Shown here: positions 8,040 to 16,154 of the stretch, piece by piece
Layout of the letters: each line of letters starts with the position of its first letter
How positions within the stretch are numbered: position 1 is the stretch's first letter
NCBI GenBank assembly: GCA_964511535.1
Contig: CAZEFW010000138.1
Location: 1-25,937 of the forward strand
Length of the DNA: 25,937 bases
Origin: CAZCFB01 sp964511535
Lineage (GTDB): Bacteria > Myxococcota_A > Polyangia > GCA-2747355 > CAZCFB01
Reading direction: 5' to 3'
Notes under the pieces: model-generated
The model's database searches: none
The model's input: the letters and a program-made list of their open reading frames with translations, nothing else
Told to the model about the DNA's origin: nothing
Position numbers and translations under genes: made by a program

Positions 8040-9023
8040 CTACTCCGTGGCCTCCATCACGTCCGCCGGCGACGGCAGGCCCGCCGGGCACCAGGTCGGC
8101 CCCGGCGCCTCCTCCAGCGGCACGGCGCTGTTCATGGCCCCGCGCATGGTGGCCATGATCAGGCTGTTGACCGCGTCGAACGCCTCCACCCGCTCGCCGG
8201 CCCACTTGGTGCGAGCGGAGCGGGAGCCGTCCTCCCACTGGACGAAGATGGTGACCCGGCTCTCGTCGGGCAGCGACGAACGCCCCGGAGGGCCGAGGGC
8301 GAGGAACGACTCTCCCTGCACGGCGCGCTCAAGGCGGCCGAATGCCCCGCCGCTCACCTCCAGCCGGTACACCCCCTCGAGCCCGCCGTTCTCCGGCCCG
8401 AGCAGCATGCCGTAGGCCCGGCCGTCCCGGTGGATCCAGAGGTGGCGGCCGCCCCACTGCTCTCGCAGGTCCAGCAGCACCACCAGCTCCACGCCGGCGT
8501 CGGGCGGCAGCGTGGCAGAGATGGCCGCCTCGGCGTCCAGCTCCGTGGCCATGGAGGTCACCTCCACCACCTGGTGGTCCACCGTGGGCGCCTGCGGGGG
8601 CTCCACGGCCCGCTCCTTCAGCGTGGCCAGGGCCACCCCCGCTGACGCCAGGGCCGCCTCCAGCGCGCCGAGGGGATCCTGCGTCGGGTCGGTGGTCATC
8701 TCGGTGGTGCGCGGGCCGAGCTCTGCGTCCTCCAGGAAGAACTGCAGGCGGTAGGTCCCGCAGCGGATCTCTGAGCCGTGGGACAATGTGGCCGGGCCCT
8801 CCACCCTGCGGTCGTCGAGGAAGGTGCCGTTGCGGCTGCCCAGGTCCTCCAGCAGGTAGCGGCCCGCCTCGTAGCGCACCTTGCAGTGCTGCCGCGAGAC
8901 CTCGTCCGATGAGGCCTGCACCTCGCACGGATCCTGGCGTCCGACGGTGACCGCCGGGTAGTCACGGTTGACGAAGACGGCCTGCTTCAGCCCGTTGGGC
9001 AGGAAGTAAACCAGTGTGGCCAT
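8040..9023 (-). CDS. FHA-domain protein
   Basis: This 327-residue soluble protein has an N-terminal forkhead-associated domain (about residues 20-100). The phosphothreonine-binding residues are visible: Gly28-Arg29, Ser43-Arg44-Gln45-His46 and Asn65-Gly66-Thr67. The C-terminal 200 residues are predicted alpha/beta and unlike any domain I know; they contain a WGGRHLWIHRDGRAYG segment. AGGAG sits six bases before the ATG. FHA domains read Ser/Thr phosphorylation, which is abundant in Myxococcota, so a signalling adaptor role is likely. The upstream neighbour is a small zinc-ribbon protein and the downstream one a membrane/zinc-ribbon protein. Confidence 0.85.
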   Translation of the reverse strand: MATLVYFLPNGLKQAVFVNRDYPAVTVGRQDPCEVQASSDEVSRQHCKVRYEAGRYLLEDLGSRNGTFLDDRRVEGPATLSHGSEIRCGTYRLQFFLEDAELGPRTTEMTTDPTQDPLGALEAALASAGVALATLKERAVEPPQAPTVDHQVVEVTSMATELDAEAAISATLPPDAGVELVVLLDLREQWGGRHLWIHRDGRAYGMLLGPENGGLEGVYRLEVSGGAFGRLERAVQGESFLALGPPGRSSLPDESRVTIFVQWEDGSRSARTKWAGERVEAFDAVNSLIMATMRGAMNSAVPLEEAPGPTWCPAGLPSPADVMEATE

Positions 9024-9054
9024 GTTCAGCTCCTGGCGAGAGTATAGCCGCGCC

Positions 9055-9405
9055 TCAGACGATGCGCAGTGGCAGGGATTCGGTGACCAGCTCGTAAGCG
9101 CCGCGGCCTGCGTAGGTCCTGTGGGCTTCGCAGTCGCAGCCGCGATCGCGGGGCGTGGCGCAGCCGTCGACCTGCTTCTTCAAACGCGCGAGGCTGAACT
9201 CGTCCAGGCGGAAGGCGAAGTGGTGGAACGACTCGCTGGCGCCCCGCCGGCTCTCCTCGTAGATGGCGGCCATGCTCGCGCCGCATGCCTGGCAGCGCAG
9301 CACCTGCAGGCTCACCTCGTCCGACCGCTCGTCGGGTGGCAGCTCCAGGTGGTGGGTGATGGTGGCGGACCCTGCAGCATCGCACAGGGGACAGATCAGG
9401 GGCAT
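9055..9405 (-). CDS. small zinc-ribbon protein, function unknown
   Basis: The 116-residue protein has a four-cysteine zinc ribbon: Cys5-x2-Cys8 and Cys38-x2-Cys41. A helical middle and a Cys/His-containing tail (GCATPRDRGCDCEAH) follow, which may bind a second metal. I chose ATG 9405 because a GGAGAGGA purine tract lies just upstream and because the next ATG (9474) would overlap the divergent hydrolase gene. It is the first gene of a minus-strand unit with the FHA protein, 31 bases downstream. No function can be assigned. Confidence 0.65.
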   Translation of the reverse strand: MPLICPLCDAAGSATITHHLELPPDERSDEVSLQVLRCQACGASMAAIYEESRRGASESFHHFAFRLDEFSLARLKKQVDGCATPRDRGCDCEAHRTYAGRGAYELVTESLPLRIV

Positions 9406-9472
9406 GAGCGTCCTCTCCAAAGCTGCTAAGCTTTTTGCCGACCCATCATAGCCACAGCCCGGCCCGGTGACC

Positions 9473-10375
9473 ATGTCCGCATCCTCGCTCCTGCACAGCG
9501 TCCTCTCTCAGCCCGTGAACCCGGATCTGCTGCACCGGAGCGGCGATCACGGCGAGGGCCCCAGGGTGACCTGGCTCGGGGTGGCGGGCATCGCCGTGGA
9601 GCACGCCGGCGAGGTGCTGCTGCTGGATCCATACGTCAGCCGCCCTGGCCTGCGACGCAGCCTGACCCTGCCGCTGCGCCCTGATGAGCGCGCCGTGCGC
9701 AGGTACCTGCCCCGGGCGGACTACATCGTCTGCACCCACTCGCACTTCGATCACATCCTGGATGTGCCGATGCTGGCCCGGGCCACCGGCGCGCAGGTGG
9801 TGGGCTCCACCTCGAGCTGCAACCACTGCCGCGCCGCGGCGGTGCCGGATCGACAGCTGCTGGAGGTGCGCGCGCCGCAGGAGCTGACCCTCGGTCCGTT
9901 CCAGCTCAGCCTGCGGCCGTCGGCGCATGTGCACACCCCCGCCGGGCGTCCGCCATTGGTGGGGCGCATGGGCACGGACGCGGCGCCCCCCATGCGCGCG
10001 CGGCAGTTCCTCAGCGACGAGACCTTCGGCACAATGGTCCGCTGCGAGGGGGAGCGCCCCTGGTCGCTGTTCCACCTGGGCAGCGGCGCGTTTCTGCCCG
10101 AGACCCTGCTCGGCCACGCTGGCGCCTGTGACCTGTTGATGGTGGCCCTCATCGGCCGCCAGCAGACCCCCGGGTTCACCGCGCGGCTGCTGGCCAACCT
10201 GCGCCCGCGGGCGGTGATCCCGATCCACTTCGACAACTTCTTCTTGCCGGTGGAGGCGGGCCTGCGAGCCATGCGGCTGGCGCGGCTGGAGGCCTTCTTG
10301 CAGGAGGTGCGCGAGGCGGACACCCCGTGCGAGGCGGTGGTGCTGGACCTGATGGGGACCTACCGGGCGGGGTAG
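9473..10375 (+). CDS. metallo-beta-lactamase-fold hydrolase
   Basis: The 300-residue protein carries the metal-binding motif Thr-His-Ser-His-Phe-Asp-His (His89, His91, Asp93, His94) after a GVAGIAVEHAGEVLLLDPY start. This pattern matches the UlaG-like/L-ascorbate-6-phosphate-lactonase branch of the MBL superfamily. Later ligands are probably in the SAHVHTP segment and in the C-terminal IPIHFDNFF. It is cytosolic, with no signal peptide. The substrate is unknown. GTG 9467 is an alternative start two codons earlier; neither start has a strong Shine-Dalgarno site. It is divergent from the zinc-ribbon gene. Confidence 0.8.
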   Translation: MSASSLLHSVLSQPVNPDLLHRSGDHGEGPRVTWLGVAGIAVEHAGEVLLLDPYVSRPGLRRSLTLPLRPDERAVRRYLPRADYIVCTHSHFDHILDVPMLARATGAQVVGSTSSCNHCRAAAVPDRQLLEVRAPQELTLGPFQLSLRPSAHVHTPAGRPPLVGRMGTDAAPPMRARQFLSDETFGTMVRCEGERPWSLFHLGSGAFLPETLLGHAGACDLLMVALIGRQQTPGFTARLLANLRPRAVIPIHFDNFFLPVEAGLRAMRLARLEAFLQEVREADTPCEAVVLDLMGTYRAG

Positions 10376-10401
10376 GGGCTCGCTTCGCTCGCCGGCTTCG
10401 G

Positions 10402-10467
10402 ACTTCAGACCTCAGGCATCAGGGTAGATTGCCCAGACCATTGCACCTGAAGCCTGAAGTCTGAAGT
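10402..10467. terminator. inverted repeat between convergent genes, possible two-way terminator
   Basis: ACTTCAGACCTCAGGC (10402-10417) pairs with GCCTGAAGTCTGAAGT (10452-10467) with one mismatch, giving a 16-bp stem around a 34-base loop. It sits between the ends of the MBL gene (+) and the OmpP1-like gene (-). There is no U-tract on either side, so a terminator role is inferred only from position and stem strength. Confidence 0.45.
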
Positions 10468-10485
10468 CTGAAGTCTGAAGTCTGG
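10446..10485. repeat. 7-bp tandem repeat (YCTGAAG, five copies and a partial)
   Basis: The sequence reads CCTGAAG twice, TCTGAAG three times, then TCTGG, ending directly at the stop codon of the OmpP1-like gene. The first copies form the right arm of the inverted repeat, so several registers of pairing are possible. Confidence 0.85.
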
Positions 10486-12099
10486 CTAGTACGGCAGGCC
10501 CTTGCGCTCAACGTTGCCGAAGCGCCAGCCGATCTGCAGGGTCCACAGGTCGACCCGCTTGTTCAGCACGTCGCCGTTCATGGAGAACTCGGCGTCAGGC
10601 GCGATGCCCTGGCAGCTGCTGTCGTCGGGCTTGCAGATCTTGGGGCGCATCTCCGAGTCGCGCACCACGCGATCGAAGTAGAACATTGGGATGTAGCCGA
10701 TGGACACCTGCAGCCCGAGAGAGGTCTGGTACTGGATGCCGATGGAGGGGCCCATCTTGTCCGCGTCGGGGCTGAGCAGGGAGTAGGTGCGGTCCGGGTA
10801 GGGCGACTGGTCGTAGACGACGCCGAGGCCGATCTCCAGGCCGGGGAGCCACCTCGGCGCGTACGACACGCCGCCGATGAGGGTCCAGCTGTCGGACGAG
10901 TCCTTGGCCTCCACGGTCTCGTTGACCGATACGTACCCTGCCAGGGACAGCGGCTGGTCCAGGGACACGCGGATCTCCTCGTAGACCGAGTAGTCCTGCC
11001 AGATGGCGTCGATGCCGAAGCCCCACTCCGGCGTGAGTGACCAGTTGAGGCCGAAGCGCAGCTGCATGGGGAAGGTGAAGTCGATGGTGTTCTTGCACTT
11101 CACCTCGAAGGTGTCAGCGTCGCCCTTGCGGCACCCCTCGTTGGGCGAGGTCAGGTTGTACAGCAGCGGCGAGAAGAGCTGCAGGTCCGACTTGAAGGTG
11201 ATGTTCGCCTGGCTGTTGTACGAGGCGCCCAGGCGCAGCCCCTTGAGCCAGGGGTTGCCCGGCGCCAGGGTGCGCCCGGCGTGCCAGATCACGCCGACGC
11301 TGAAGGCCCAGGTCCAGGCGTTGGTGTCCAGCCGGATGCGCCCCTCGCCGTTCCACGCCTTGTAGTCCGGGTGCAGGTTGTTGAGCGACCCCTTGGGGCC
11401 GCCGATCCAGAGGGCGCGCTCGCTGGTGAGCGCCGCGCGCACCGCCGACACGGTGACGCCGATGTGCAGATCCGGGATCGGCGTGACCGCCACCGACGGC
11501 GAGATGAAGATGGTGTTGATGGTGCCGAGCACCGCGTGGAACCGGTTGGGCGCGCCGGAGCAGTCGGTGGGGGCGCCGTTCTCGGCCCGATCGCAGTCCG
11601 GGAACGAGCCGGTGGCGTTGTGCGGTGAGTAGAGCGCGAGGCCGAAGTTCCACCGCTTGAGGCCGAAGCGGCCGGCCAGCCCGAGGTACGGCAGGATACC
11701 GAACCCCTTGGGGTACGCGCCGTACGGCACGGTGGTGATGGTGTCCTCGTACAGCGGCTCGCCGGTCTGGTTATCCAGCTTGCAGCCGAGGTTGTTGCCG
11801 TCGGCATCCACCGCGTCCATGGCGCAGCGGCTGAAGTTGGTGTGCGACAGGATGCCGGTGCCGCTGATGTCCACCATGTAGTCGCCGATCATGCCCAGGC
11901 CGGCGGGGTTGTGGTACATGGCCGAGGTGTCGTCGGCGCGGGCCACGAAGCCGCCGGTGGAGGCCCCGCGGGCGCCGATGAGGGGGATGGTGAAGCCGCC
12001 GGCCAGGGCCGGCGCAGGGGTGGCGGCGCAGGCCAACAGGGCCAGGGCCAGGAGCCGAAGTGAGATGTGAGCGTGCCTCAAGGGATACCGTCCGCGCAT
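10486..12099 (-). CDS. FadL/OmpP1/TodX-type outer-membrane channel
   Basis: This 537-residue protein starts with a signal peptide (LRLLALALLACAATPAPALA, cleavage near residue 33). The mature N-terminus begins GGFTIPLIGARGASTGGFVARADDTSAMYHNPAGL. The 'D-D-x-S-A-x-x-x-N-P-A-G' pattern there is the FadL-family signature of the luminal hatch. The rest alternates aromatic beta-strands and loops (for example YSPHNATGSF, LRLGASYNS, LRFGLNWSLTPEWGFGIDAIW) and ends in a strand, as expected for a 14-stranded barrel. FadL proteins take up long-chain fatty acids or other hydrophobic compounds. Paired cysteines in loops may form disulfides. It follows the metal cassette on the same strand after a 93-base gap and may have its own promoter. 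ATG 12099 is preferred because it gives a normal signal peptide. Confidence 0.85.
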   Translation of the reverse strand: MRGRYPLRHAHISLRLLALALLACAATPAPALAGGFTIPLIGARGASTGGFVARADDTSAMYHNPAGLGMIGDYMVDISGTGILSHTNFSRCAMDAVDADGNNLGCKLDNQTGEPLYEDTITTVPYGAYPKGFGILPYLGLAGRFGLKRWNFGLALYSPHNATGSFPDCDRAENGAPTDCSGAPNRFHAVLGTINTIFISPSVAVTPIPDLHIGVTVSAVRAALTSERALWIGGPKGSLNNLHPDYKAWNGEGRIRLDTNAWTWAFSVGVIWHAGRTLAPGNPWLKGLRLGASYNSQANITFKSDLQLFSPLLYNLTSPNEGCRKGDADTFEVKCKNTIDFTFPMQLRFGLNWSLTPEWGFGIDAIWQDYSVYEEIRVSLDQPLSLAGYVSVNETVEAKDSSDSWTLIGGVSYAPRWLPGLEIGLGVVYDQSPYPDRTYSLLSPDADKMGPSIGIQYQTSLGLQVSIGYIPMFYFDRVVRDSEMRPKICKPDDSSCQGIAPDAEFSMNGDVLNKRVDLWTLQIGWRFGNVERKGLPY

Positions 12100-12192
12100 G
12101 GATGAAAGTTGCGGCCAGTGTATCCCGCGAGGGGGCGAGTCGTCACGTGGCGGCTGACGGCTCACCACGCTCGCCGGGCAGCTGCCCCGGGG

Positions 12193-12429
12193 TCACTCCT
12201 TGTCGCCCAGCTCCCGCTCGGCGATGAGGTCCTCCAGGCGCTCCTTCTTGGCCACCAGATCCTCGAGGCTGGCGTCGCCGCCCTCGCCGCTCTCGTCCAG
12301 GGGCATGTTGATCCCCTTGCCCGCCAGGAATGAGTCCACCTTGGCCTGGTTCTTCTTGTAGTAGACGAAGCCCGCGGCCGACACGGCCAGCCCGGCAAAG
12401 AATCCGATTACGTTGTCCCGCGTGAACAT
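12193..12429 (-). CDS. small single-span membrane protein of the metal-ATPase cassette (DUF6110-like)
   Basis: The 78-residue protein has one N-terminal transmembrane span (about residues 8-24, GFFAGLAVSAAGFVYY), a short basic turn, then an acidic helix ending EDLVAKKERLEDLIAERE. A strong GGAGGAGG tract precedes the ATG. Small one-span proteins with charged tails are found next to P1B-ATPases of this class (DUF6110-type in other bacteria). The PacL chaperones of mycobacterial Ctp ATPases are an analogous case. The DUF6110 link is from memory of general layout, not a search. The likely role is a membrane accessory or scaffold for the ATPase. The tail has no His or Cys, so direct metal binding like PacL1 would have to use its Asp/Glu residues. 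Confidence 0.7.
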   Translation of the reverse strand: MFTRDNVIGFFAGLAVSAAGFVYYKKNQAKVDSFLAGKGINMPLDESGEGGDASLEDLVAKKERLEDLIAERELGDKE

Positions 12430-12457
12430 GTCGCTCCTCCTCCTCTTGTATTCGACG

Positions 12458-13264
12458 TCATGATTTTCTGTTCTGGTCGGCCGGCATGCCCTGCTTCAGG
12501 GCGTAGGCCAGCGAGCCCAGCGCGGCCGAGATCACGGTGGCGGGTGACAGCAGGCTGCCCTCCGCCGCCCCGCGCTCCTTGACCGGCCGGGTCACGATCT
12601 CCATGTGGGTCCCCTCGTCGTCGTCCCCCACCCCGCGCTCCATCAGCACCGGGCGCAGCTCGGTGGCCGTGGGCCGCGCGCCCCGCAGGCGCTCGGTCAG
12701 CGGCCCGCCGAAGTAGAGCAGCCAGGTGAGCAGCGCGCCCGAGCCGGCCTGGACGCTGCCCAGCCGCCGAACCAGGTGCGCCAGGGCCAGCGCCTCGGGC
12801 CGTGGCTTTCCGCGCCTGCCGAGATCTCCAAGCACGCTCTCGCCCACGGCGCCCATGGTGGCCAGGGCGGCGATCCAGCCGGTCCCCATGGCCAGCGCCC
12901 CGCCGGGGGCCGCGGTGCCGAGCAAGGTGGCGGCCCCGGCCATGGCGCCGGCCGCCAACGCGGTGGAGTTGATGGCAGCGCGCTCCTGCTCGCGGATGAG
13001 CCGCACCGGCCCGTAGCCCCGGTGGGCTGACAGCGCCAGGGCGAGCCGGGTCAGCAGCGTCTCCTCGGCCAGGCGCCCGGGCCGGTAGCGGACCACCATG
13101 TTGCGCCCGCTCGCGCCGAGCTCGGCGCCGGTCACCCCGCGCACCCGCCCGGCCTCTCCCACCAGCTGGGCCACGGCGCCGTCGCCGCGCGGGCGCACCT
13201 CGATGCGCAGCCGGCCCGGGAGCCGGTGCTTCACCTCGAGGTAGCTGGGCCCGGTGGCGGTCAC
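12458..13264 (-). CDS. HMA2-like domain membrane protein
   Basis: This 268-residue protein begins at a GTG that overlaps the ATPase stop (GTGA). The N-terminal 75 residues form an HMA2-like ferredoxin fold with the conserved His13-x-Leu-Pro-Gly-Arg-Leu-Arg, but no Cys-x-x-Cys. Two hydrophobic spans follow (around TALAAGAMAGAATLLG and ALAMGTGWIAALATMG). Then come a helical cytosolic part and a third weakly hydrophobic span near the end (LLSPATVISAALGSLAYAL). It has no ATPase motifs. It is probably a membrane partner of the adjacent P-type ATPase that passes on or senses the metal. Confidence 0.75.
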   Translation of the reverse strand: MTATGPSYLEVKHRLPGRLRIEVRPRGDGAVAQLVGEAGRVRGVTGAELGASGRNMVVRYRPGRLAEETLLTRLALALSAHRGYGPVRLIREQERAAINSTALAAGAMAGAATLLGTAAPGGALAMGTGWIAALATMGAVGESVLGDLGRRGKPRPEALALAHLVRRLGSVQAGSGALLTWLLYFGGPLTERLRGARPTATELRPVLMERGVGDDDEGTHMEIVTRPVKERGAAEGSLLSPATVISAALGSLAYALKQGMPADQNRKS

Positions 13265-15465
13265 CGATCGAGCAGCCTGTGCAGCAGCAGCCTGGCGCTG
13301 TTGCCCACCACCGCCACGGTGGTGGCGTTGTGCAGGATCGCCCCCCACAGCGGGCTGATGGCCCCCATGCTGGCCAGCACCAGGCCGATGGTGTTGACGC
13401 CGATGGCCGTGTAGAAGTTCTGGCGGATGATGGCCATGGTCTTCTGGGTGATGGTCACCGTGGCGGGCAGCATCAGCGGGTCGTCCGAGGCGATGACGAT
13501 GTCCGCTGCCTCCATGGCCAGGTCTGTGCGCGTGGTGCCCATGGCCATGCCCACGTCGGCGTGGGCCAGGGCCGGGCCGTCATTTATGCCGTCGCCCACC
13601 ATCACCACGCGGTCGCCGTGGATCTGATGCCGGAGCACGAGGTCCGCCTTGTCCGCCGGCAGCACGTTGGCCTCGTAGCCGTCCATGGCCAGGCGCGTGG
13701 CCACCACCTCGGCCGTGCGCTCCACGTCGCCGGTGAGCAGCACGATCTCGTCGATCTGCTGGTTGCGCAGCCGGTTGAGCGCCTTCTTCATGTCCTCGCG
13801 CAGGTCATCCTCGATGGCGAGCAGCCCCACGAGCTGCTCACCGTGCGCCACGTACAGCACATGGCGCCCGCGCCCGTGCAGCCGCTCGGCCGTGGCGGCG
13901 GCGCCGTCCAGGGCGACCCCCGTCTCCTTCATGAACTGCGCCGATCCCACCCGCGCCACCTTCCCGTCCACCTCGCACAGCGCGCCCCGGGCCACCACGG
14001 TCTCCTGGGTGCCGTGGGCCGGGATCTCCAGCCGGCGCGCGGTGGCCTTCTCCACCACCGCCTTGGCCAGCGGGTGTTGGGCCCCCTGCTCCACCGCCGC
14101 CGCCAGGGCGAGCACCGCGTCCTCGTCCATGGAGTCGGCCAGCGGAGCCACCTCCACCAGCACCGGCCGCCCGGTGGTCAGCGTGCCGGTCTTGTCCAGC
14201 ACCAGGGTGTCAGCCGAGGAGAGCAGCTCGATGAACTGGCCGCCCTTGATCAGCACCCCCTGCCGCGCCGCCGTGGAGATGGACGCGGCCAGCGCCGTCG
14301 CGGTTGAGAGCCGCACGCCGCAGGAGTAGTCGATGATCAGCATGTTGAGCGCCCGCTGGAAGTCGCGGGTCACGCCCCACACGATGCCGGCCAGCAGGAA
14401 GTTGACCGGGATGAACTGCGCCGAGAACTTGTCGGCGAACATCTGGATCGGCGCCCGCCGCTGGGCCGCCTCCTCCACCAGGTGGATGATGCGCGCCGCC
14501 GCCGTGTTGTCCCCCACCCGCTCCGCCTCCACCACCAGGGTGCCGTCCTTGACCACCGTGCCGGCGAACACCGGGTCGCCCTCGGCCTTCTCCAGCGGCA
14601 GAAACTCGCCGGTGATGGACGCCTGGTCCACGGTGGCCGCGCCCTCGATCACCTTGCCGTCCACGCTGATCTTCTCGCCGGTGTGGGCCATGATCTTGTC
14701 GCCCGGCTGGAGCTGATCCACCGGCACCTTCACCTCCACGCCCTCGGGGGTCAGGCGCCACACATGCTCCTCGCCCACGTCCAGCAGGTTGGAGATCGCC
14801 TTGCGCGTGCGCTCCATGGTGTAGCCGGTGAGCAGCTCAGCGATGTCCGCCAGCCAGATGATCATCAGCGCCGAGGTGTCGCGCCCCGAGGCGAGAGAGG
14901 AGAGGATGGCCGTGGCGCTCAGGGTGTCTGCGTTGGGGCGCCGGTGGTCCAGCAGCGACTGCAGGCCGTTCTTGAAGATCGGCGCGGACAGCGCGATGGC
15001 GGTGAGCGCCGGCAGCGACGTGAAGCGGCGCCAGAATGAGAGCGGCTGGGACGGCGCCCCGCGGGTGAAGTAGACGAACCCGAGGGTGGCGCCGGTGATC
15101 ACCACGTCCAGCAGCTTGCGTGAAAGGGGCTCCTCCTGCAGCACCCGCTCCTTGACGCCGGCCGGGGCCACGCGGTCGCGGCGCGCCCGGCGCACGTAGC
15201 TGCGCAGCCGGTCGAACACGGCGGCCACGCCGTCGACGATCTCCTGCTCGGCGGCCCGCTCCGGGTCGTAGTGGATCAACAGGTTGGAGGTGACGGGGGA
15301 GACCCGCACCCGTCGCACGCCCTTGAGCTCGCCCACGCTGGTGATCAGCTTGCCCTGCAGCTCGGGCACCCAGCGGATGGCGCCCACCCCCAGCCGGATG
15401 CGTCCCGGCAGGCGATGGATGACGTAAGGTTGAAGCAGCTCGTCCTTTGTTCTCTCGAAGGGCAT
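13261..15465 (-). CDS. P1B-type metal-transporting ATPase with N-terminal HMA2-like domain
   Basis: This 734-residue protein has all P-type ATPase motifs: Thr285-Gly-Glu287 (actuator), the phosphorylation site Asp424-Lys-Thr-Gly-Thr, the nucleotide-domain His464-Pro465, and the hinge Gly-Asp625-Gly-Ile-Asn-Asp. The N-terminus is an HMA2-like domain with His17-x-Leu-Pro-Gly-Arg-Ile-Arg and no Cys-x-x-Cys. The membrane transport motif is Ser-Cys382-Gly in DYSCGVRLSTATALAAS instead of the classic Cys-Pro-Cys. The protein therefore belongs to the atypical SC[AG]-type branch, whose metal is not settled by sequence. It exports a transition metal across the inner membrane. Context (DtxR-type regulator, HMA2 partners, small one-span protein) points to Fe, Mn or a similar ion. 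It is translationally coupled to the downstream HMA2-like gene and starts nine bases after the upstream one. Confidence 0.9.
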   Translation of the reverse strand: MPFERTKDELLQPYVIHRLPGRIRLGVGAIRWVPELQGKLITSVGELKGVRRVRVSPVTSNLLIHYDPERAAEQEIVDGVAAVFDRLRSYVRRARRDRVAPAGVKERVLQEEPLSRKLLDVVITGATLGFVYFTRGAPSQPLSFWRRFTSLPALTAIALSAPIFKNGLQSLLDHRRPNADTLSATAILSSLASGRDTSALMIIWLADIAELLTGYTMERTRKAISNLLDVGEEHVWRLTPEGVEVKVPVDQLQPGDKIMAHTGEKISVDGKVIEGAATVDQASITGEFLPLEKAEGDPVFAGTVVKDGTLVVEAERVGDNTAAARIIHLVEEAAQRRAPIQMFADKFSAQFIPVNFLLAGIVWGVTRDFQRALNMLIIDYSCGVRLSTATALAASISTAARQGVLIKGGQFIELLSSADTLVLDKTGTLTTGRPVLVEVAPLADSMDEDAVLALAAAVEQGAQHPLAKAVVEKATARRLEIPAHGTQETVVARGALCEVDGKVARVGSAQFMKETGVALDGAAATAERLHGRGRHVLYVAHGEQLVGLLAIEDDLREDMKKALNRLRNQQIDEIVLLTGDVERTAEVVATRLAMDGYEANVLPADKADLVLRHQIHGDRVVMVGDGINDGPALAHADVGMAMGTTRTDLAMEAADIVIASDDPLMLPATVTITQKTMAIIRQNFYTAIGVNTIGLVLASMGAISPLWGAILHNATTVAVVGNSARLLLHRLLDR

Positions 15466-15474
15466 GGCTCCCCG

Positions 15475-16014
15475 CTAACCCCGTTTCAGGATGTTGTAGC
15501 TCCAGTACAGCAACGTGACACCACGCCAGCGGCTCTCGCCCACCGGGTGGAGCAGGATCTTGCCGCCCCAGATGAAGCAGGCGACGCCGGCCAGGGTGGG
15601 CAGATCGGTCAGCCCGCGGGACTGGTCCATGGCGCCCCGATCCAGCCAGGAGGTCAGCTCATGGATCCGCTCGCGCAGCAGCGGCTCTCCCCCGGCCGTG
15701 GGCCGCGCGGCGGTTCTGGCCTCGCCCGTGATCCGTTCGAGGGTGTCCACGATGGCCTCGCGCACGGGGCGCGAGTCCGTAAACAGGATCAAAACGGATC
15801 CGGTGCGCCGCTCGGCGCGCACGGACGAGATCCCCTCGGTGGCCTCCAGCGCCTCGCGCAGGCGCCGCTCGAGCACCTCGTCGGCGCGGATGGCGTCCAC
15901 AATCACGCGCAGCCGCCCGGGCAACATGTGCACCACCCGCAACGGCGTGTTCTGGCGCAAGGCGCCGGCGCCGAGCAACATCTCGCCCAGCAAGATACTG
16001 GTGAGGATATGCAT
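15475..16014 (-). CDS. HMA2-like small protein, first gene of the metal cassette
   Basis: The 179-residue protein has a short hydrophobic N-terminus (MHILTSILLGEMLLGAGAL). An HMA2-like domain follows (about 25-95) with His29-x-Leu-Pro-Gly-Arg-Leu-Arg. After a linker, a hydrophobic stretch (LPTLAGVACFIWGGKILL) precedes a basic C-terminus. ATG 16014 is chosen over an upstream ATG because AAGGAGAGG lies just before it. It opens the minus-strand cassette and faces the DtxR-type gene. A metal-sensing or carrier role is inferred from the company it keeps. Confidence 0.7.
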   Translation of the reverse strand: MHILTSILLGEMLLGAGALRQNTPLRVVHMLPGRLRVIVDAIRADEVLERRLREALEATEGISSVRAERRTGSVLILFTDSRPVREAIVDTLERITGEARTAARPTAGGEPLLRERIHELTSWLDRGAMDQSRGLTDLPTLAGVACFIWGGKILLHPVGESRWRGVTLLYWSYNILKRG

Positions 16015-16045
16015 GAACCTCTCCTTCAAAGCCCCCGGCAATGAT

Positions 16046-16059
16046 GGACATGCATGTCC
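16046..16059. promoter_or_regulatory. perfect 14-bp palindrome upstream of the HMA2/ATPase cassette
   Basis: GGACATGCATGTCC is its own reverse complement. It lies 32 bases upstream of the first ATG of the metal cassette, a suitable place for an operator acting on that promoter. The binding protein is unknown; the divergent DtxR-type regulator is one candidate, but the sequence is unlike the TTTAGG site near that gene. Confidence 0.4.
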
Positions 16060-16123
16060 CTGGAGGCAAGGCGCGATTTTGGCATGCCTTAGTTCCACTT
16101 TTCAAGTCATCTCGCCGAAACAT

Positions 16124-16154
16124 TTGACGAAATAAGATTTCGTTGAAATATTAT
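16124..16154 (+). promoter_or_regulatory. candidate promoter of the DtxR-type gene with internal palindrome
   Basis: TTGACG (16124-16129) and TATTAT (16149-16154) resemble -35 and -10 boxes, with a long 19-base spacer. Within the spacer, ACGAAAT (16127-16133) and ATTTCGT (16137-16143) form a perfect 7-bp inverted repeat around AAG. The stretch is far more AT-rich than its surroundings. Confidence 0.4.

Noticed and set aside
7332..8645. Plus-strand frame of over 400 codons opposite the FHA unit
   Set aside because: The composition is Arg/His/Ala-rich without motifs, while the FHA and zinc-ribbon motifs lie on the minus strand.
10446..10485. Possible CRISPR-like array
   Set aside because: The units are 7 bp and directly adjacent with no spacers, so this is a simple tandem repeat.
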